Source: Symbiodinium natans (taxonomy: Eukaryota; Sar; Dinophyceae; Suessiales; Symbiodiniaceae). Taken from it: 64,000 nt of DNA. The first letter of the stretch is position 1, and each line of letters starts with the position of its first letter. The stretch lies in NCBI GenBank assembly GCA_905221605.1, contig CAJNDS010002537.1, forward strand, positions 186,001-250,000, read 5' to 3'. Below the pieces are notes generated by a model. That model had not been told where the DNA came from and searched no databases. It saw only the letters and a list, made by a program, of their open reading frames with translations. Below, in pieces: positions 1-12,083 of the stretch. Made by a program: the position numbers and the translations under genes.

Positions 1-49
1 CTACAGCAGATACGTAAGGAAAGCCCATGAGCCACACGTTCAAGCCGGC

Positions 50-400
50 GCTTTGCACACAAGCCGTCTGTGTCGTTACAGTTTCGTTGCGTGAAACGCT
101 TTGTGCCAAACTGCTCAAGCCAGACCTATGCACAAAACGGTTCAAGCGAGTGCTTTGCACACAAAACATCACGTTGTGTCAAACAAATTGAGCCAGCGCT
201 TTGCGCACAAGCCATCTTCTCGTGACAGTCTGGTTGCGTGAAAGACATTGCGTCAAACTGTTCAACCCAGAGCTTTGCACACAAGCAACCTTTTCGTGCC
301 GGTTCCGTTGCGGGAAACACGTTGTGTCAAACTGCTCAAGCCAGCCCTCTGCACACAAAACCAATCTTGTGCGTAGCAAATCGTACCCCCTCTGAAGTTG
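50..400. repeat. Degenerate ~75-bp tandem repeat
   Basis: About four to five diverged copies. Each has a GCTTTGCACACAAG core, then a TTTCGTTGCGTGAAAC-like core, then CAAACTGTTCAAGCC. Two further copies in the same orientation lie at about 1665-1790. No gene is recognisable here; the short open frames on both strands are by-products of the repeat. Confidence 0.7.
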
Positions 401-455
401 CCCATGGTGTCAACATGTGTCAACCAATTCTTACACGGCTCATGTACAACGACAG

Positions 456-1270
456 CACTTAGTGCGAAAAGACCGTGTCAAAAATGCCCAACTTCTGTGC
501 ATCGCGGACACACGTACAATGACAGCACGTCATGCATTTGGAAAAAGTATGCTCCCAGTTTGTGCGCTTTGCCCCAAGCAGTGGACGAAGTACGATTTGT
601 TGCCACCTGCTTGTGGGCAGTCTGCAGGTTTTTTGTCCCAAACGCCTTTGTTGCTGGCGCGCATTCAATTTAGTCATGGTGTCAGAGCATGAACAGTGCG
701 GAAAGGATAGGAAAGGAACGCGATACCTGCCAGTTCCCTACAAAAGCTCTGGGTTTTAACATCAGCGCAAGCGGAACGCAAAGGAACCCAGGAACCCTCC
801 AAGCAGAAATCCCCCTCAGTGAGGAAGGCGTTCCTTTCTTTCCGCTGTGGGAATAGTATTCTTATTCTCCCACAACATAAAGGAACGTCCAGAGCTGGCC
901 TGAATGCTGCCAGTCGGCTAGTAGTGGTGATCTCCAGTTCTTTCTGTCGAAAGGATGGTCCGAAATCGGTTTGGCGCAAGAAGCCCACACACAGGCAGCA
1001 ACAAAAACGTGCAACAAAAACGTGCAACAAATCGTACTGTTTCGACTGTTTCGGGCAAAATAGCCCACAAACTACCCACAAACAGGTGGCAACAAATCGT
1101 ACTTCTTCCAATGCTTGGGCCTAAATGCCCACAAACTGGGAGCAACGAATGGTACGTACTTCTTCCAAATGCATGAAGTGCCGTCATTGTACATGCGCGC
1201 GCGACGCACACAACACTTTGGACATTCTTGACACGGTCTTTTCGCACGAACCGTGACACCATGACCAAAT
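456..1270. repeat. Inverted repeat pair with ~430-bp spacer
   Basis: The segment at about 456-650 reappears in reverse complement at about 1065-1270. Shared cores are GCGAAAAGACCGTGTC, ACAATGACAGCAC, CATGCATTTGGAAAAAG and AGTACGATTTGTTGCCACC. The copies are diverged, so this is an old inverted duplication. The spacer (650-1065) holds no supported gene. Confidence 0.65.
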
Positions 1271-1404
1271 AGATCGCGCCAGCATGTCCTGCTGGTCGCA
1301 GGTGTGCTCTCAAGGAACTTGAGAGCAGGGCGAACGAAAGCTAGGGCGCAGGTGTGAAGACCGCGCTGCTCAGTCATGTAGACAAGCCCTGAAATGATAA
1401 GTAA

Positions 1405-1560
1405 CAATGCTGACCTAAGGGGGGGGGGGACCCCCCCCCCCACCTTATCGGGAACATGCCTCCCCCCCCCCCCTGGATCCGCCAGCCTCCAAGGATTTCT
1501 TGTGTGGTCACCCCCAGAGGGGGGGGGGGGCCCCCCCACCCCATATCGGAGATTAAGGCC
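1405..1560. repeat. G/C homopolymer palindromes
   Basis: Runs of 9-12 G are followed at once by 7-12 C, three times in 150 bp, so each can fold as a near-perfect hairpin. A similar G-run/C-run lies at 47548-47584 and a long G-run at 7687-7703. No gene is seen. Confidence 0.7.
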
Positions 1561-1789
1561 CCTGAGTGCTGTTTGACCCAAGAACAAACTGGTAAACAAG
1601 AACTCCCGCAAGCTCCTAAAGAGCTAGCTTTCGTGATAATCATAGTGCCCTGCACGCAAACAATCATTTCTTGACAGTTTCGTGGCGTGAGACACTTTGC
1701 GCCAAACTCTTCAAGCCAGCGCTTTGCACACAATCTTGCGACAGTTTCGTTGCGCGAAGCACTTGGTGCCAAACTGTTCAGGAGGTCTT

Positions 1790-2500
1790 TTGGGGTTGAA
1801 TTTGTGCCCCAGTGACCGCCACCTGGCTTGCCAAGAGACGGTGATCACTCGGGCACGACTTCTTCTCACAGGAGAGCCCTTTGCGAGCGTGTTTTCTGCT
1901 TCTTCCACGTCTGACGACCAAGATCTGCGCAAGCAGGGCTTGCTCAGTGTAGAGTCGCTTTGAATCTGTTCTCAAATTACCCCGCGCCTCTTGGGGGGAG
2001 CCATTCTGGGGGGGCCCTGATTAGAGCAGCTCTTGGACAGTGGAAGTTGTTTTTAGGGTTTAGGGTTTAGGGTTTAAGGCTTAAGGTTTGGGGTTTAGGG
2101 TTTTGGGAGGTCCTTGTGGTTGACTTTGTGCCCCAGCCTTGTTCCCACAAGAGAGCCCTTGGTGAGGCTATTCTTGCTTGCGTTTTCCGGGTTTCCCCTT
2201 GGTGGCTTTCCCGTTTCTTGACTCTCAAGGCCCGCTTCCTGACCCTTTATTTCCCATTTCCTGACTCAGTTTGCTGAACCCTACCTGGAAAACTCGGTAT
2301 CCGCTTATTCTTGGCGTTTTCAGTCGTTGACGCTTTTTGGCGGGATTTCAGGCACTGGCTAAAGTGACTGTTTTTTGGGCTCAGGAGTTTAACATGAAAC
2401 ACATCCCGAAAAGCCCCAAGGGGTAAACAGGAACCACAAACCACTTCCATGAAACTCGCTCCTAAACCCTCAACCCTAAACCGTTTCATGAATGTGGTTG
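1790..2500. other. Gene-free stretch with a telomere-like block
   Basis: A short TTTAGGG array with variants (TTTAAGG, TTTGGGG) lies at about 2050-2106, and a few isolated CCCTAAA units near 2458-2485. Nothing else is recognisable. Confidence 0.6.
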
Positions 2501-4540
2501 CTCTGGTCGACTCGGACCGTTGGTTGCCATGAGTTTACATTGCGTGGCCAGGCGGCCTGGGCAGTGGGCGTCAACGCTGTCAAAAGCTTGCAGCTTCAAT
2601 TCGATGAAGTGTATATATGTTAGCTATGTTATCGATTCGTCAGATAGATGGCATGGTTTCAGGAGTGCTCTCAGCATCAATCAGCGAAACCCACCTGACG
2701 CACGGTGCTTCTCAACACGCAATGTCACCTTCCCCCTCACGCCATCACTGTGGATCTCCGTGGGAGGATGCAAACAACGCAAGCATGACCCCCCGAAGAG
2801 TGGGGCAAAGCAAGCGGCGATCTGCTGGAATACGCCACGATAAGGGCACACGTGGCACTCAGATCGTTCAAGCTGGAACACATCAAAAACAACAAAACAC
2901 ATCACTGCAGATGATTTGGCCCAGAATTGCCCAGAGCCCAGGTGTGCTTTGTACCTGCCATGTTGTTTTCAGTGGCTCAAGTTGCTGATGTCGGGTCAGC
3001 CGTCATCAACGCACTTTGTCGATGATTTCGGACTGGCTCTCACAAGCTTGAACTTGAACCGCACGAAAGGCCTTGTTGTTTCGGGCCAGCGTGAGACTAA
3101 AGTGAAGGCGTTGTGAAGCACATGGCAATGTGCATCTGTAGAAGGCGGACACTTTGCTCAGGCCCCTTCATCGATATCAGCTACTTGCGTATGTTGGCAT
3201 CTATCTCAATGTGCCATAATGTGCCCAACATATCCCATGTTTCTCCTCAGCTCGAAAGCAAAACAGGAAAACCAGAAATACGATCTCGCGTAACTCCGAG
3301 TTTGCGAAGCTGACATCACACCAACTGCCGTGACTTGCTATGAGCTGTCGAATGTGAAGGTGCCCAGAAACTCGATGGAGGAGCTCTGCCTACTTCTCAG
3401 TCTGGGCACCTACGTCGTTGAATGTGAAACCGGCTGCGCAGCATCATCGTGCAGCCCTCCTTGATACAAGACCTCAGCGACGATTGCAGTTTGGGCACGA
3501 CTGTCCCGGATAATCCAGATCTCTCTCGCTGCATCTGGGGCCAGGGCATGGATCGCACGAACATCTTTGTCATGGGCAGCGGAAGAAAAACTTTGCTGCC
3601 CAATGTCATGTGGATTGTTCTTCTCAACTCAGCTAAGTTTGCGCGGGCCTGCGTTGAGCTATCAAAACATGAAATCCGCTGAAGTAAGGACGCCTCATTC
3701 GACAGCTAGTGCGTGCTTTGTGTGTGTGTGTGTGTTCATACCCATAAAACCCCGTCGCTGGTAAGGACGGGACGTATGTAGTTCCAGCTTGCATTTCGTT
3801 TTGGTATCTTTTCGAGTTGATTCTCCCTGCCTTAACCATCGACCCAATGCTAGTATCACGAGCCTTAATATTAACGCACACAGCCTATCCCTATACCACT
3901 ATACTATGCAGCCGCGGCGCTCTCTGGGCCCGCAACAAGAGCTGCCTTGGAGCCTGCCAGAAGCAGGTGTGACGCTGAGTGTGGTTGCTTGTTCAGGAAG
4001 GGTTCCTGTGACTCCTCTGAGACCTGTGACCCCCTTGAGGACCCCGGGATGTTTTAGCTTCGGACGTGTTGGTTCCGGTTGTGAGCGGTTGTCGTAAGGT
4101 TTTTAAGCCGGTTCAGGATTTTTGGCTTGGCGTCTCTCCGCTTGTGCCTTATATATCTTAATCCCACAACCGAGGAGGTTAAGGCTTTGGGGCGGGGCTT
4201 GTTTGGGTCTGGAGATTTTGGGCTCGGGGCTGTTTTAAACGCACTAGTTGATGGCTTGGAGTCTGGGGGCTTTGGGTTGGGTCCCAGAGCCAGGTATCCG
4301 AGACAAGGTGGCTTCTGCCCGGCGTGCATGGTGCGCGCTGTGCATAAACTGGAACGAGGCGCTTCGGAGGGCCTCTGCGTCCCGAGCCTTTGCGGTTTGT
4401 CATTCGGAGGGGCTCTGCTTCGGATGAGGCTCTGCGTCTCGAACATTGGCCAAAAACTCGAAAAAGCCTAAAACCGTGGCCTTCTCCGAGGGTGCGCTCG
4501 ATGTTGTCGTGGCTTTCCCCGAGGGTGCGCTCGTCACAGG
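2500..4540. other. No recognisable gene
   Basis: Open frames are short on both strands and carry no motif I recognise. A (GT)n run lies at about 3717-3735. I see no structured RNA. Confidence 0.5.
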
Positions 4541-4542
4541 CC

Positions 4543-4870
4543 AGTGATTTCGCCAGGTGCCTCATCCTCGAGACTGTCGTCACGTTATTAGGCAGCGACG
4601 CCTCGCTGGAACTTCAAGCATGCAACAACAACATCATTTTTCCCCGAGCGCGTGCTCGATTTGTCACTCCGTCAACCAAAGTGAACGATTTCGTCCAGGT
4701 GCCTCATCCTCGAGACTGCTGTCACTTTTTACGCAACCATGCCTCGAACATGCCTCAAAAAAGCTCTAACAAGCATTGTTTTCCGTGCCTGATTTGTCAC
4801 TCCCTCAACCAAAGTGAACGGCTTCGCCCAGGTGCCTCATCTTTGAGACTGTCGCTTGTTAAGCTTTCCC
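4543..4870. repeat. ~135-140-bp tandem repeat, three copies
   Basis: The core CCAGGTGCCTCATC followed by GAGACTG recurs at 4553, 4695 and 4828. The flanking AACCAAAGTGAACG and GATTTGTCACTCC cores are shared by the later copies. The 191-codon open frame across it is probably a repeat artefact. Confidence 0.65.
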
Positions 4871-5549
4871 GAGGGTGTGCTCGAGGTTGTCAACTCTTAA
4901 AACGGGAACCCTACTGCTGCGCATCTCTGAACCATGTCGAGTCAAGCCGAGCGAGAATCATTTGATAAGGCCCGTGTCACCAGCGCGCGCGAGTGGCCAG
5001 GGCATCCATGCCCGCACGATGAGAACGTCCATGCTAAGCCAAATCCCGGAACCTCAACAACCGAAGCCCTGATGGCTCGAAATCCTGACCCCCCCAAAGT
5101 TTTGGGCCAACTCTTGTCTTGTTGTTGGTTTCTGGTCGGTGTGTGCGGTCTGCACAGGCTCAGCGTGTCCATGCTCGAACGAGGAGTCATTTCGCCCGCG
5201 TTGAGCCTGATTGGTACATTTTGTCTTTCGGGTGTGTTTGCCACAAACGCACGGAAAAGTCTAATGATGACAGAAATAGCCCAGGAGAAAACACATTTTA
5301 AGATAACATGTGCGCCAAAAGAAATCATCCAAAAGCATCCAAAGCCATGCCACGTCATGGCGCCAAAAACCCTTTAATTTTCTCAGGTGATTTGTGGACA
5401 GCTGGACGCTTGCTTGGAACATCTGTGCTCAAAACCCAAGCGATAGCGCTGTTTTCTAGAAACTAACCCCTCAAAACAGCAAAATCGCGTTGTTGCAAAC
5501 AGGCCTGTCCCCTCTGGCCCGAACGTGGCGACAGTGTGGCGACCATTGC

Positions 5550-5835
5550 CTCATCTTGGCAATCACGGCAGTGATGGTTCGCAGGTGGTAAGTTCTGTTT
5601 TGGCAAACACGGTGGCGATGGTTCGCAGGTGCTTGTGGTAAGGTCTTTGTTTAATTGGCAACGCGCGGTGATGGTTCACAAGGTTTTTGTCTCAGCAAAC
5701 GCGGCGGTGATGGTTCACAGATGTTCGCAGGGGCTTCTGGTGAGGTGTTTGTCTTGGCAAGCACTGCGCTGATGGTTCGCAGGTGCTTGTGGTAAGGTTT
5801 CTGTCTTGGCAAACGCGGCGGTGATGGCTCGCTAA
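5550..5835. repeat. ~55-60-bp tandem repeat, about five copies
   Basis: The unit contains CTTGGCAAACGCGGCGGTG, then ATGGTTCGCAGGTGCTTGTGG, then TAAGGTTTTTG. Copies differ by substitutions and small indels. No gene is supported. Confidence 0.65.
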
Positions 5836-5849
5836 AGTTAAGCCCTCCC

Positions 5850-8800
5850 CCCGCACTACACTCAGCACCAAAAACAAACCATTCCACTTCAATGTCTGAC
5901 GCTCTCGTCACAGTGGCATGTACAGTGTAAGCCATGTCAGCTCCAGGGCGGTGGCATTTCAAGGTCAGGACAACGAGCCCCAAACCTTCTTCTCTTGGTC
6001 TCAAAGTTCTGACGTGCCATGTCGTGCCATTGTTTTCCGGGCTGCGAGAGTCCCAGTTTTTCAGTGGGGAAAAAAACTGCGTACTGCGTACCTGTGGGGG
6101 CTTCATATGCACACCCGTGTCTTGCCCTCAAAAAGGGCCGCCAGAAAACTACATGTATGTTAACCACTCTCCAACACTCCATGGCTTGCAAGCTGAAAAG
6201 GCGGACGTCGTGCAGAAAGACTCCGATGTCACAAGAGGAAGGGCCTCGTAGGCAAAGTCAAGAAAGTCGTTGTGTCCTGTCAGTTTGCCCCCAAGACACA
6301 TGTGCGCAGACTGTGGAGAGAGAAACCCTACAAGCTCCAACCAAGAAAGGCCTCGGCATGCCAAGCGAAACTTGATCCCATCGCAGGTTTCGACTTTGGA
6401 GTAGGAATCACCTCCGTCAAAAAACCTTTTCCGTCCGGTTCTGCGTGAGCGCTCGAAAGATATGTTGTACTCCATCTGCTCTCCACAAAACCCCAAATCC
6501 TACCAAGCAAAACAGCACCTGCAAGCCCAGGACTCTCGGGCCGCATTTGTAGCAGCTTGGCACCTCGCAAGAGCAAGCGGCTGTCGGGGGGATGGCCTCC
6601 AACTCTTAGGAGCAAGACCGAGCAACAGCCTGCAAGCTGGTCGAAAGCCGCAGCACTCCCGAACAGTGGTCTGCCATGAAGAGTTATGTACCTGAGGAGG
6701 CCGACATGCACGAAGCACAGGACCCAAACGAGAACCAGGAGAAACATGATGAGATGCAGCCACGTGGCCCAGGTCTTGTATTAGGAGGATGGGACTCGGG
6801 TGCCCTGATCACCTCTCAGGCTTATAGACTTTCATGACTTTCATGATTTAGCTGTCAGGGATAACACACCATTGGCAGGTCCGCGCAAGCACCTCCTCTG
6901 GACACCCAGCCGCCAAGTAGCTCTGAACAGAGCTACCTCGATAAGGCAAGTGCCCTCCAACGAAGCTCCTCATATGACGTCAGGATCACCGAAGATGCCA
7001 GGACGCCTGGCAGCGTCTTTCAAAGATTCGAGTTGGCCTACTGTGAGCTCGTCGAAAAAGCCCATGAGGTACACTCCCCGCAGCCTAGACGAAGCCAACG
7101 CAAATATTCAATCGAGTGTGGGGCTGTGTAGAGCTGCACAAAAGCCTGATCCATCCCACAAGCCTTGCAATGCCCAAGATCTTCCAGCACTCTTTCCCAC
7201 ATCCACCAACCCGTAGTGGCCTTCAACGGCTGTACAGCCGTTGAAAGACTACAAAGCCCGCAAGCAAGACCAGGTAGACTGTGTGTATGCATACAAAAAC
7301 ATATACATATATATATACATGAGATTATTTATCTTCTAGACATGTATAGACTTGACTGTCTGGGATGCAACACAAATTTCCGGAGATCAGCTGATCGGCT
7401 GCCTCGGACAGCCTTGCGAAAAAGGGACGGTAAGCCAGGGCCAGAAAGCACCTTGAAGTGAGCTTTCGGAATCTTGGGCTCGAACAGGGCCGTCAGGGTC
7501 AACCTTTGCAAGCCACATGCCACTAGGGACATCATGATCAGAGGACAACAGACCCTTCTTGGAGCTTCTCATCGAAACATGCTCTGTCGGATGTCTGCCC
7601 ATTCCAGAGGCACACACACACATTTGGAACCTGCCACCCGCCAAGGCCGCTTCGAACCCTTCTCGAGCCGGGGTCCCTTGGTTGGGAGGGGGGGGGGGGG
7701 GGCGGTTGGAAAATCTGGAGGAGGTTGGACGTCTGGAAACCCGAAGACCATGCACTGCTGTACCACATGACACCGCACGTGGAACAGGGCCAGACATGCC
7801 CGAATGGCATGCTTCACCCATGTCAAGCCCACAGACCTTCAGTCTGCTTCTGAAAATAGATCATATACCCTGATGGCATTGATTACCTCATTTGGCGGCT
7901 CATAAGGGTCCTTGTGGCAAGTTGCGTCTCGTCGCCGGCATCGCCCAGTAGGTGCTGGAGCGGTGGTAGCTGTTCCCTTTGCCTCCCTGTCGCGTTCAAT
8001 GTTGTGCAGTGATGGTTGCAGATGCCTCTGTGGCCGTCACACTTGCGGTTGACGAAGTAGCGCCAACCCTAAACCCTAAACCCCAAACCCTAAACCCTAA
8101 ACCCCTAACCCTAAACCCTAAACCCTAAACCCCTTGTGACGGTGATCGATGTGGGCACTTGAGCTTTCCGTTGTGCTGCTGGTAAGAGGTTGTGCTGACG
8201 CATGAGATTGTGTTCGGCAGTGATGCTTGTTGACGCGCGGAGACGCCTGTCAGCGCCTTTCAGGATTTCAACGCTTGCAGCGCGCTTCGGTAACTTTCGA
8301 TGGCAACTTGACCTCGCGCATAAGGTCACCCGTTCACTCTTACGCCTTTGTGCATGCTTATTATGCTGCGAGGACTATCATCGGCTACTCTCAGATCAAA
8401 CGTTCCCCCAGCACACTGTCTATACATGCAACGCGTGGCATGCGAGCAGCCTATTCGAATGCCATCTCTCTCGATGAGAAGCAATGCATATCGAGACGTA
8501 TCATGCTATGCAGGCAAACATCAGCAAACAGAATGAGCACCCACATGTGCCTCGTCTTCGTTCAACAAACACCGCCGTGTTGACGGAAGACATGGGGCCG
8601 TTTCTGCGGCCAGGGATGTTGATGGCATCGCCACGGCTCATCTACGCTGTTTTGATTGTGTCTGTTTCTCGCCTGGCAAGCTACATGGTGAACAAGGTTG
8701 TGTATCACCACCACTCACTTACGACTCACTTCTTCCCTCACTTCTGGCACGTCTTGGGACAACAAGGCTTCGCTTAGACTCTCAGAGTGCCTCTGAGATG

Positions 8801-9300
8801 ACTGGTACGCAGGTTACACGGACTGTGCACAGACATGCACAGCTTCGACTCAGTTGCCCAGCCAGCACTTTGGGGTCCACAGGCGCTGATGATGAAGAGT
8901 TGGGCACCTTAGGAGCTGGGGGCGAGATGCACAAAGCACAGGGCCCAAACGGGAACCAGGAGAAACATGATGAATTCCCCCCCCCGACGCAGCCACGTGG
9001 CCTAGGTCTTGTAGTAGGAGGATGGGACATACTCGTGCGCCGGGATCACCTCTCAGGCTTCTAGACTCCCATGACTCAGTTGTCCTGCACAACCAAACTC
9101 TGCCGCCCCTTTCAGCAGGCTAATGCACTACGTCGCTACGCGCATCTTTTGTTCCATTCCACAGGATGCCAAATGTACTTTGGAAATCGCGTCTGTAGGC
9201 TTCGCTTATGACATGTCTCTCCAAATGTACAGGCTCTTCTCACGTAACCGTTGTTACTAGCAAGAACTATGTACTGAGACTTGTGCTCAGCACCAAACAG
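5850..9300. other. Gene-poor stretch with a duplicated segment and a telomere-like array
   Basis: No gene is recognised. A segment of about 150 bp at 6690-6836 is repeated directly at 8911-9075; shared cores are AACCAGGAGAAACATGATGA, GCAGCCACGTGGCC and GGATCACCTCTCAGGCTT. A CCCTAAA array lies at 8064-8133. An open frame at 6872-7216 (+) has no recognisable domain. Confidence 0.55.
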
Positions 9301-9308
9301 GATGCAGG

Positions 9309-9818
9309 TCATGCGCGTCGATCGCGAATGGCGCTGCGGCAATTAAAGCTGTCAACCCAGGCAGAGTGCGACTCCTGGAAAAGGCGCTGGACATCCTGGC
9401 CCCTTCGGCTCTGCCCAGCATGCCCACCATGCCCAGCATGCCCACCATGCCCGCCATGCCCACCATGCCCGCCATGCCCGCCATGCCCACCTCTCCGCCA
9501 GGCTCGCAGCTTGGGATTGTGGGCTTTTTCCCAGCTCCGCACTTGGGACATTGAGGGCGCCAATGTTTTCAAGGCATCCTGCACATCCGCGTCCTGCAAG
9601 AAACTGGCGGCTGCCAACTTTTCGGCCTCCTCTTTACTATCGGCCTCCCCAAAGTACTGCTCGTCGTTGAAGCACGGCACCCTGAGGATTGCGAGGATTC
9701 GGCCATTTCCAAGTTCCCTGCAGGAGTAGTGGATGTCGTTCTGGGTCAAAGCTCTGTTGAGGTAGCGCTCCAAAAATTGGGAGACGGCTGTTTTGGGATG
9801 CTTCCCTTCAATCGACAT
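9309..9818 (-). CDS. dsRNA-binding-domain protein with a Gly-Gly-His repeat tail
   Basis: A 169-residue reading from the ATG at 9818. Residues about 8-78 look like a double-stranded RNA-binding domain. They have an N-terminal KTAVSQFLERYL helix, a middle strand region, and a C-terminal ADSKEEAEKLAAASFL helix matching the usual lysine/alanine pattern that contacts RNA. Residues about 108-135 are a run of GGH/AGH triplets from a 9-bp coding repeat. The same frame stays open upstream to a stop near 10004 and encodes a lysine-rich stretch with two DEAG repeats. The true start may therefore be further upstream or in another exon, just after an AG at about 10004. The partner and pathway are unknown. 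The domain call is by eye, and the exact 3' end after the repeat is uncertain. Confidence 0.55.
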   Translation of the reverse strand: MSIEGKHPKTAVSQFLERYLNRALTQNDIHYSCRELGNGRILAILRVPCFNDEQYFGEADSKEEAEKLAAASFLQDADVQDALKTLAPSMSQVRSWEKAHNPKLRAWRRGGHGGHGGHGGHGGHGGHAGHGGHAGQSRRGQDVQRLFQESHSAWVDSFNCRSAIRDRRA

Positions 9819-10004
9819 GCCGACTGACGGAGGACATCCACGGTAGCTCTTTCGCGACCCCGGTTTGGGATTGCGCTTCTTCTTGCCAGCCTCATCAGGA
9901 TTGTGCTTCCTCTTCTCGCCAGCCTCATCAGGCTCTTCTTTGGCGGCAACCTGAATGGTCGACCGGATGCATTGTGTCTCTTTCCCAATCAGTGGTGTGG
10001 GCTA

Positions 10005-11114
10005 GGTTCAGTCTCTCTGCGAGGGGGGTGCAGGGCGCAGAGTCGCAGTATAGGATGATGGTCATGGAAACCGGGCTTTAAAAACAGAAACACGTGGTGT
10101 TCACTTGCCCATGCAGGGGTTACCGGCCTCCGACGCAGACGGCCAGCAAGAGATTTCCTCTTTTGCCAAAAGAGGCTCCTTGCTGCGGGCCGAGTCTTCA
10201 GTGCTTGTACGGCACAAAGGCTAAGGATCTAAAGTTACAGTAAAGCACCGCAACGACGGGTTACACGGTTTGCCCCTAAGCCCTGAACCCTAAACCCTAA
10301 AGCCGCCAAAGGCGCCTTCAGTGCCGGCGCGGCATCGGCAGCCATGGCAAGGCAGGGACGGAGCCAAACACCAAAGTTGCAAGGCGGTACTTTGGCCGAT
10401 TGCTGCAGATGCAACACGAACGCGAGCGAGCAAGTCTCCCTTGACGAGAGGCAGACAAAGGAGCCCAACAGACCCAATGACTACCGAGGCCCTCACAGAG
10501 CTTCAAAGAGCGCCTCCATGTCCAAGTCAATGCCACATTGCCCCTTGACTTCCAGAGACTTGCACAAGAGGCAAACTTGCACGACGAGATGCGCCAAAAA
10601 CCGGGGGGGCCCTCGCGCATGCTCCGAGCCATTAGAGCTCCCAAGAAGGTGCTGCCAGGCCTCCGAGGGCCCTGCGATGAAGAGCCTCCGTGAAGCACCC
10701 ATGGAGTACATGGCACCCAACTCACTGTAGAAATGCAGAAACCATTCCCTTTTTTTTGCTTGGTGCCTTGAAGTGCTTCCCGAAAAATGCCCAGCACCTC
10801 GCGAGCTTCCCAAGAAACTCGGGACTAGACGTGAGGACACTGAGTAGGCTCAATCGCTTCTGTCGTTTTACTGCTCTGGTGCGGGCGGAGGCGGATCTTC
10901 TGGGCCCCGTGCGGTGGCGGCGCCTTGCCTGGTCCTTGCAAGAAGTTTGGCTTCGCGCAACAGAAGAGAGGACCGGCAAGGATGGGAAAAAGTGACTGCA
11001 CTGCTGAGAAGAAGCAGGCTTTAAGGAGAGGATCATGCACAACAAGCACAGCTCACCGCCGTTTGTTTCCTGTGCGTATACCTCCAGTACCATCGGGTGT
11101 CTCACACGGCGTTC
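10005..11114. other. No recognised gene; short telomere-like block
   Basis: Two or three CCCTAAA units lie at about 10277-10303. A minus-strand open frame at 10493-10840 has plausible protein-like composition but no motif I can name. The rest shows nothing. Confidence 0.45.
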
Positions 11115-12083
11115 TTAGGAGGGAAGCAGCGGTCGCTGCTCCTCACGCTCCTCTTGCAAAGCCTCGCGCTCCCTGCTGTAGAGGACCCCGCCCAGGATGG
11201 CGATGCTGGCGCCCGCCACCTGCAAGAGGCTCAGTGCTTTCGCGTGCAGGCCGAAGGCTTCGATGCAGATGATCACGAACTTGTTGGCGTTGACCATGAC
11301 GAGGAAGCTGGTGGCGCTGATCAGGCTCTGGGCCCAGATGCCCGTGTAGGAGATGGAGAGGCCGATGACGCAGGTGAGGCCAATGTAGACCTTGTCCGTG
11401 AAGGTCAAGACCGCGTACTTGAGCGGAAGCTCCGAAAGCTCTCCCTTCACGCAGAGCGCGATGCCGACCGGTATCAGGCTCACGCTGTTGTTGATGAGGG
11501 TGATGCCTGCCTTGGAGATGTCCACGGGCTGCTGATCCTTGGAGAGGAGCAGGCGCTGGAGCAAGCGGTCTGCCACAGCCGCCGCACAGTTCAGCAAGGC
11601 CCAGCCCACACCGTTCAGGTGCTCCCGGGGGAGGTGTGACACGTACATGCCCGCGCCAAAGACCATGACCAGGATGCTGAAGAGCATCAGGCCGCTGATC
11701 CTCAACGGGTCGGGGTAGAAACGCTCGACGGCCAACGCGAAGAGGGGCGAGATGTTTCTCAGAACGATGATGAGGGACATGGGCGCGCTTCTCAGTGCCA
11801 GGATGGACGTCATCAGCATGCTGCAATAGAATGGGACCACCAGGAGCACCCATCGCAACAAGTCCCTGAAGCTGCCGATGTGGATCGACGGCCATGCGAA
11901 ACAAAGCAGCACGACCGTGGCAAAAGCCAGCTGCAGCCACACGAGGCTGCACTCCAAGGGAAAAGCCTCGATCGCCAGCTTGTTGTACAACAGCATCCCC
12001 ACCGAGGAGAAGCAGTTGCATGCACAGGCAACCACGGTCTCCATCCGGGCGGTACCGGCCCCGACATCGGACCGGGCCTTCAT
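11115..12083 (-). CDS. Nucleotide-sugar-type transporter (drug/metabolite transporter superfamily)
   Basis: An intact, intronless 322-residue membrane protein with about ten hydrophobic segments and a short charged C-terminus rich in Glu/Arg that ends LLPS. The length and topology fit the nucleotide-sugar/triose-phosphate transporter branch of the drug/metabolite transporter superfamily, which exchanges nucleotide sugars for nucleotide monophosphates in Golgi or ER membranes. Supporting marks are YNKLAIEAFP in the first helix region, SLIIVLRNISPLFAL in the middle, and VNANKFVIICIEAF near the end. The last is reminiscent of the FxxxNK-type substrate motif of GDP-sugar transporters. The substrate cannot be set from sequence alone. 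The ATG at 12083 gives a short soluble N-terminus before helix 1; the internal Met at residue 14 is an alternative start. The absence of introns suggests a retrogene, which is common in dinoflagellates. Confidence 0.8.
   Translation of the reverse strand: MKARSDVGAGTARMETVVACACNCFSSVGMLLYNKLAIEAFPLECSLVWLQLAFATVVLLCFAWPSIHIGSFRDLLRWVLLVVPFYCSMLMTSILALRSAPMSLIIVLRNISPLFALAVERFYPDPLRISGLMLFSILVMVFGAGMYVSHLPREHLNGVGWALLNCAAAVADRLLQRLLLSKDQQPVDISKAGITLINNSVSLIPVGIALCVKGELSELPLKYAVLTFTDKVYIGLTCVIGLSISYTGIWAQSLISATSFLVMVNANKFVIICIEAFGLHAKALSLLQVAGASIAILGGVLYSREREALQEEREEQRPLLPS

Noticed and set aside
4390-4965. 191-residue plus-strand protein
   Set aside because: Covers a three-copy tandem repeat and has no motif.
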